The notes below the pieces were generated by a model. It was not told the DNA's origin. It saw nothing but the letters and a program-made list of their open reading frames with translations, and made no database searches. Shown in pieces: positions 14,123 through 15,404 of a DNA stretch of 15,404 bases. A program made the translations under genes and the position numbers. Within the stretch, counting starts at the first letter, position 1, and the number at the start of each line of letters is the position of its first letter. The stretch is from an uncultured Holophagaceae bacterium (lineage in GTDB: Bacteria > Acidobacteriota > Holophagae > Holophagales > Holophagaceae): assembly GCA_903890595.1 (NCBI GenBank), contig CAITBU010000338.1, positions 1-15,404 on the forward strand, given 5' to 3'.

Positions 14123-14734
14123 TCAGGCCTCCTCAAGCTCGAGATCGAGCGGATCGAGGGCCATCAGGCCCTCCGTGGACAGGGCGGGGCAGAGGCGCCC
14201 CGCCAGGATCATGGGCGCCAGCGGATGCACCTCGCAGCCGAAGGACTTCATAAAGAGGGCGGTGAGGGCGCCTTGGGCCTTGGAGGAGGAGGCGGTGGTC
14301 CACAGGGCGCCGCCCTTGAGGTCCCAGGCCACTTCCACCACGCGGGGCGTGGGCAGCACCTTCTGCAGCAGCTCGACCTTCACCTCGTCGGCCAGAGAGA
14401 TGCGTGCTTCCCGGCCCACGAAGGCCAAGTCCTTCTGCTGCATGAGGGCCTGCAGACGCAGGTCCACGTGGGCCCTGAGCAGCGAGGCCGGCACCCGGCG
14501 GGAGTCGATGCGGAGGGCGAACACGGCGTAGCGCTCCTGCCCCACCCAGTCGGCGTGCGGGGGCGTGATGAGGGGGTTGCGCCAGTCACACCAGCCCATG
14601 CGCTCCTCTTCCAGGCCGTCGTGAAAGGGGCGGAACTGGTCCTGCTCCAGGCCGGCCTGGAGGTCGGCCTCGTCGGGGACCGGGCCCAGCACCACGAATC
14701 GTTTGAGGGACACCGTCCCCTGCAGGATGCTCAT
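14123..14734 (-). CDS. rdgC: RdgC-like protein, N-terminal half
   Basis: A 203-residue protein matching the first half of RdgC. Seen: a start MSILQGTVSLKRFVVLGPVP, a GW turn (RMGWCDW), then ALRIDSRRVPASLLRAHVDL, ISLADEVKVELLQKVLPTPR, VAWDLKGG, SSSKAQGALTALFMKSFG and HPL. These align in order with E. coli RdgC ILPSPVIKQALEAK, LKDEVLHSLLPRA, MWIDTVNG, ASAKKAEDTLALLRKSLG and VPL (from memory). It ends where the single-chain protein would continue; the rest is in the next gene. GGAGG precedes the ATG at 14734, which overlaps the phosphatase stop (ATGA). Role: probably nucleoid and recombination control. Confidence 0.8.
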   Translation of the reverse strand: MSILQGTVSLKRFVVLGPVPDEADLQAGLEQDQFRPFHDGLEEERMGWCDWRNPLITPPHADWVGQERYAVFALRIDSRRVPASLLRAHVDLRLQALMQQKDLAFVGREARISLADEVKVELLQKVLPTPRVVEVAWDLKGGALWTTASSSKAQGALTALFMKSFGCEVHPLAPMILAGRLCPALSTEGLMALDPLDLELEEA

Positions 14735-15404
14735 GATGCACCGCCTCCGAAAAGAGATCTGAACCAGTGCCACAGGCCCTGCGGGGGTGCTGGGGAAGCC
14801 GGCACCCTCGGCACCTCGCCAACCGCAGCAGCCGTCCCTGGGAGCGGCAGCGCCGGATCATCAAAGGCCAGCAGAATACCCGTGATGTTGTCCCGTCCAC
14901 CGCTGGCCAGGGCCGCATCCACGAGCGTCTCCAGAGCCCGGTGAGGGTCCGGCTCCCGCTGAAGCAGCGTGAGCAGCAGGTCGTCCGCCACTTCGCCGTG
15001 GAGGCCGTCGGAGCAGAGCAGGAGGCGGTCCCCCCGATGGATGGTGAAGGTCGATAGCGCCACCCGCAGGGGCTGGGGCGAGCCCAGGGCCTGGGTGATG
15101 ATGTTGCGGTGCGGGTGGTAGCGCGCCTCTTCCCGGGTCACCACCCCCACGTTCACCAGGTCGTTCACCAGGGTCTGATCCTCTGTGATCTGGTGCAGGC
15201 GGTCCTTGCGCAGGAGGTAGGCCCGCGAGTCCCCGATCTGCGCCAGGTGGGCGCGGCCGGCCAGGCACACGACAGCCGTCAGCGTAGAGCCCATGCCCCG
15301 GGCGCTGTGGTCGTGGTGGGAATAGCGCACCACGGCCTCGCTGGCGGCATGCACAGCATCCTCCAGGGCCTGGGGCAGCTCCGCCTCCAGCACCGGCCGC
15401 AGCT
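14731..15404 (-). CDS. PP2C-type serine/threonine phosphatase (5' end outside window)
   Basis: Metal-dependent dephosphorylation of Ser/Thr-phosphorylated proteins, bacterial PrpC/Stp type. About 223 C-terminal residues are visible. Seen: GMGSTLTAVVCLAG, the core AQIGDSRAYLLRKDRLHQIT, TEDQTLVNDLV, IITQALGS, GDRLLLCSDGLHGEV and GGRDNITGILLAF with the metal-binding Asp. The N-terminal motif D-x-GHGG should be just outside the window. After the domain come a Pro/Ala-rich linker and a short aromatic tail, LWHWFRSLFGGG, which might touch a membrane or a partner. Its TGA overlaps the ATG of the RdgC N-half. A partner kinase gene is not visible. Confidence 0.93.
   Translation of the reverse strand, partial: LRPVLEAELPQALEDAVHAASEAVVRYSHHDHSARGMGSTLTAVVCLAGRAHLAQIGDSRAYLLRKDRLHQITEDQTLVNDLVNVGVVTREEARYHPHRNIITQALGSPQPLRVALSTFTIHRGDRLLLCSDGLHGEVADDLLLTLLQREPDPHRALETLVDAALASGGRDNITGILLAFDDPALPLPGTAAAVGEVPRVPASPAPPQGLWHWFRSLFGGGAS

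Noticed and set aside
14121..14136. Programmed or accidental frameshift fusing the two RdgC halves
   Set aside because: No slippery heptamer is visible at the junction, and a well-placed AGGAGG plus GTG start explains separate translation better. A sequencing error cannot be excluded from one sequence.

Overview
This is a high-GC stretch of bacterial chromosome, densely packed with housekeeping genes. It holds 20 protein genes that I can support (two cut by the window edges). There are no RNA genes, no recognisable insertion sequences and no CRISPR array. The organism looks Gram-negative: it has a periplasmic LysM/amidase_3 protein, YqgE, and a divergent RdgC. The protein flavour (RdgC relatives, a P-II protein without the modified tyrosine, the CIVCNACEAECPEVF-type ferredoxin) suggests Acidobacteriota (Holophaga/Geothrix-like) or a deltaproteobacterial relative. 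That placement is an inference from memory, not a search result.

Layout. (1) Positions 1-2440, minus strand: a [4Fe-4S] ferredoxin, yqeY and proS (3' end outside the window). proS carries a low-GC palindromic segment inside its coding sequence. (2) Positions 2573-4974, plus strand: a tightly coupled operon thiL - DUF2062 membrane protein - ybaB/ebfC - recR. (3) Positions 4975-5198: a non-coding block built from a large nested inverted repeat. (4) Positions 5199-6952, minus strand: a [2Fe-2S] ferredoxin downstream of a class I CPD photolyase. (5) Positions 7075-8751, plus strand: the ammonium pair amtB-glnK. (6) Positions 8755-9806, minus strand: a bacteriohemerythrin with its own clear sigma-70-like promoter abutting a 19-bp dyad, then yqgE. 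(7) Positions 9850-10587, plus strand: a multi-spanning membrane protein. (8) Positions 10584-15404, minus strand: a seven-gene run, in transcription order a PP2C phosphatase (5' end outside the window), RdgC N-half, RdgC C-half, LysM/amidase_3 amidase, purE, mogA/moaB and a 71-residue orphan. Most junctions overlap or are separated by one base.

Most of this is ordinary metabolism and repair. The points that stand out are: an RdgC nucleoid/recombination protein split into two coupled polypeptides, next to a signalling phosphatase and a cell-wall amidase; the in-frame palindromic AT-rich segment in proS; the nested hairpin repeat after recR; the hemerythrin promoter with a palindromic site; and a P-II protein that cannot be uridylylated at the usual tyrosine.
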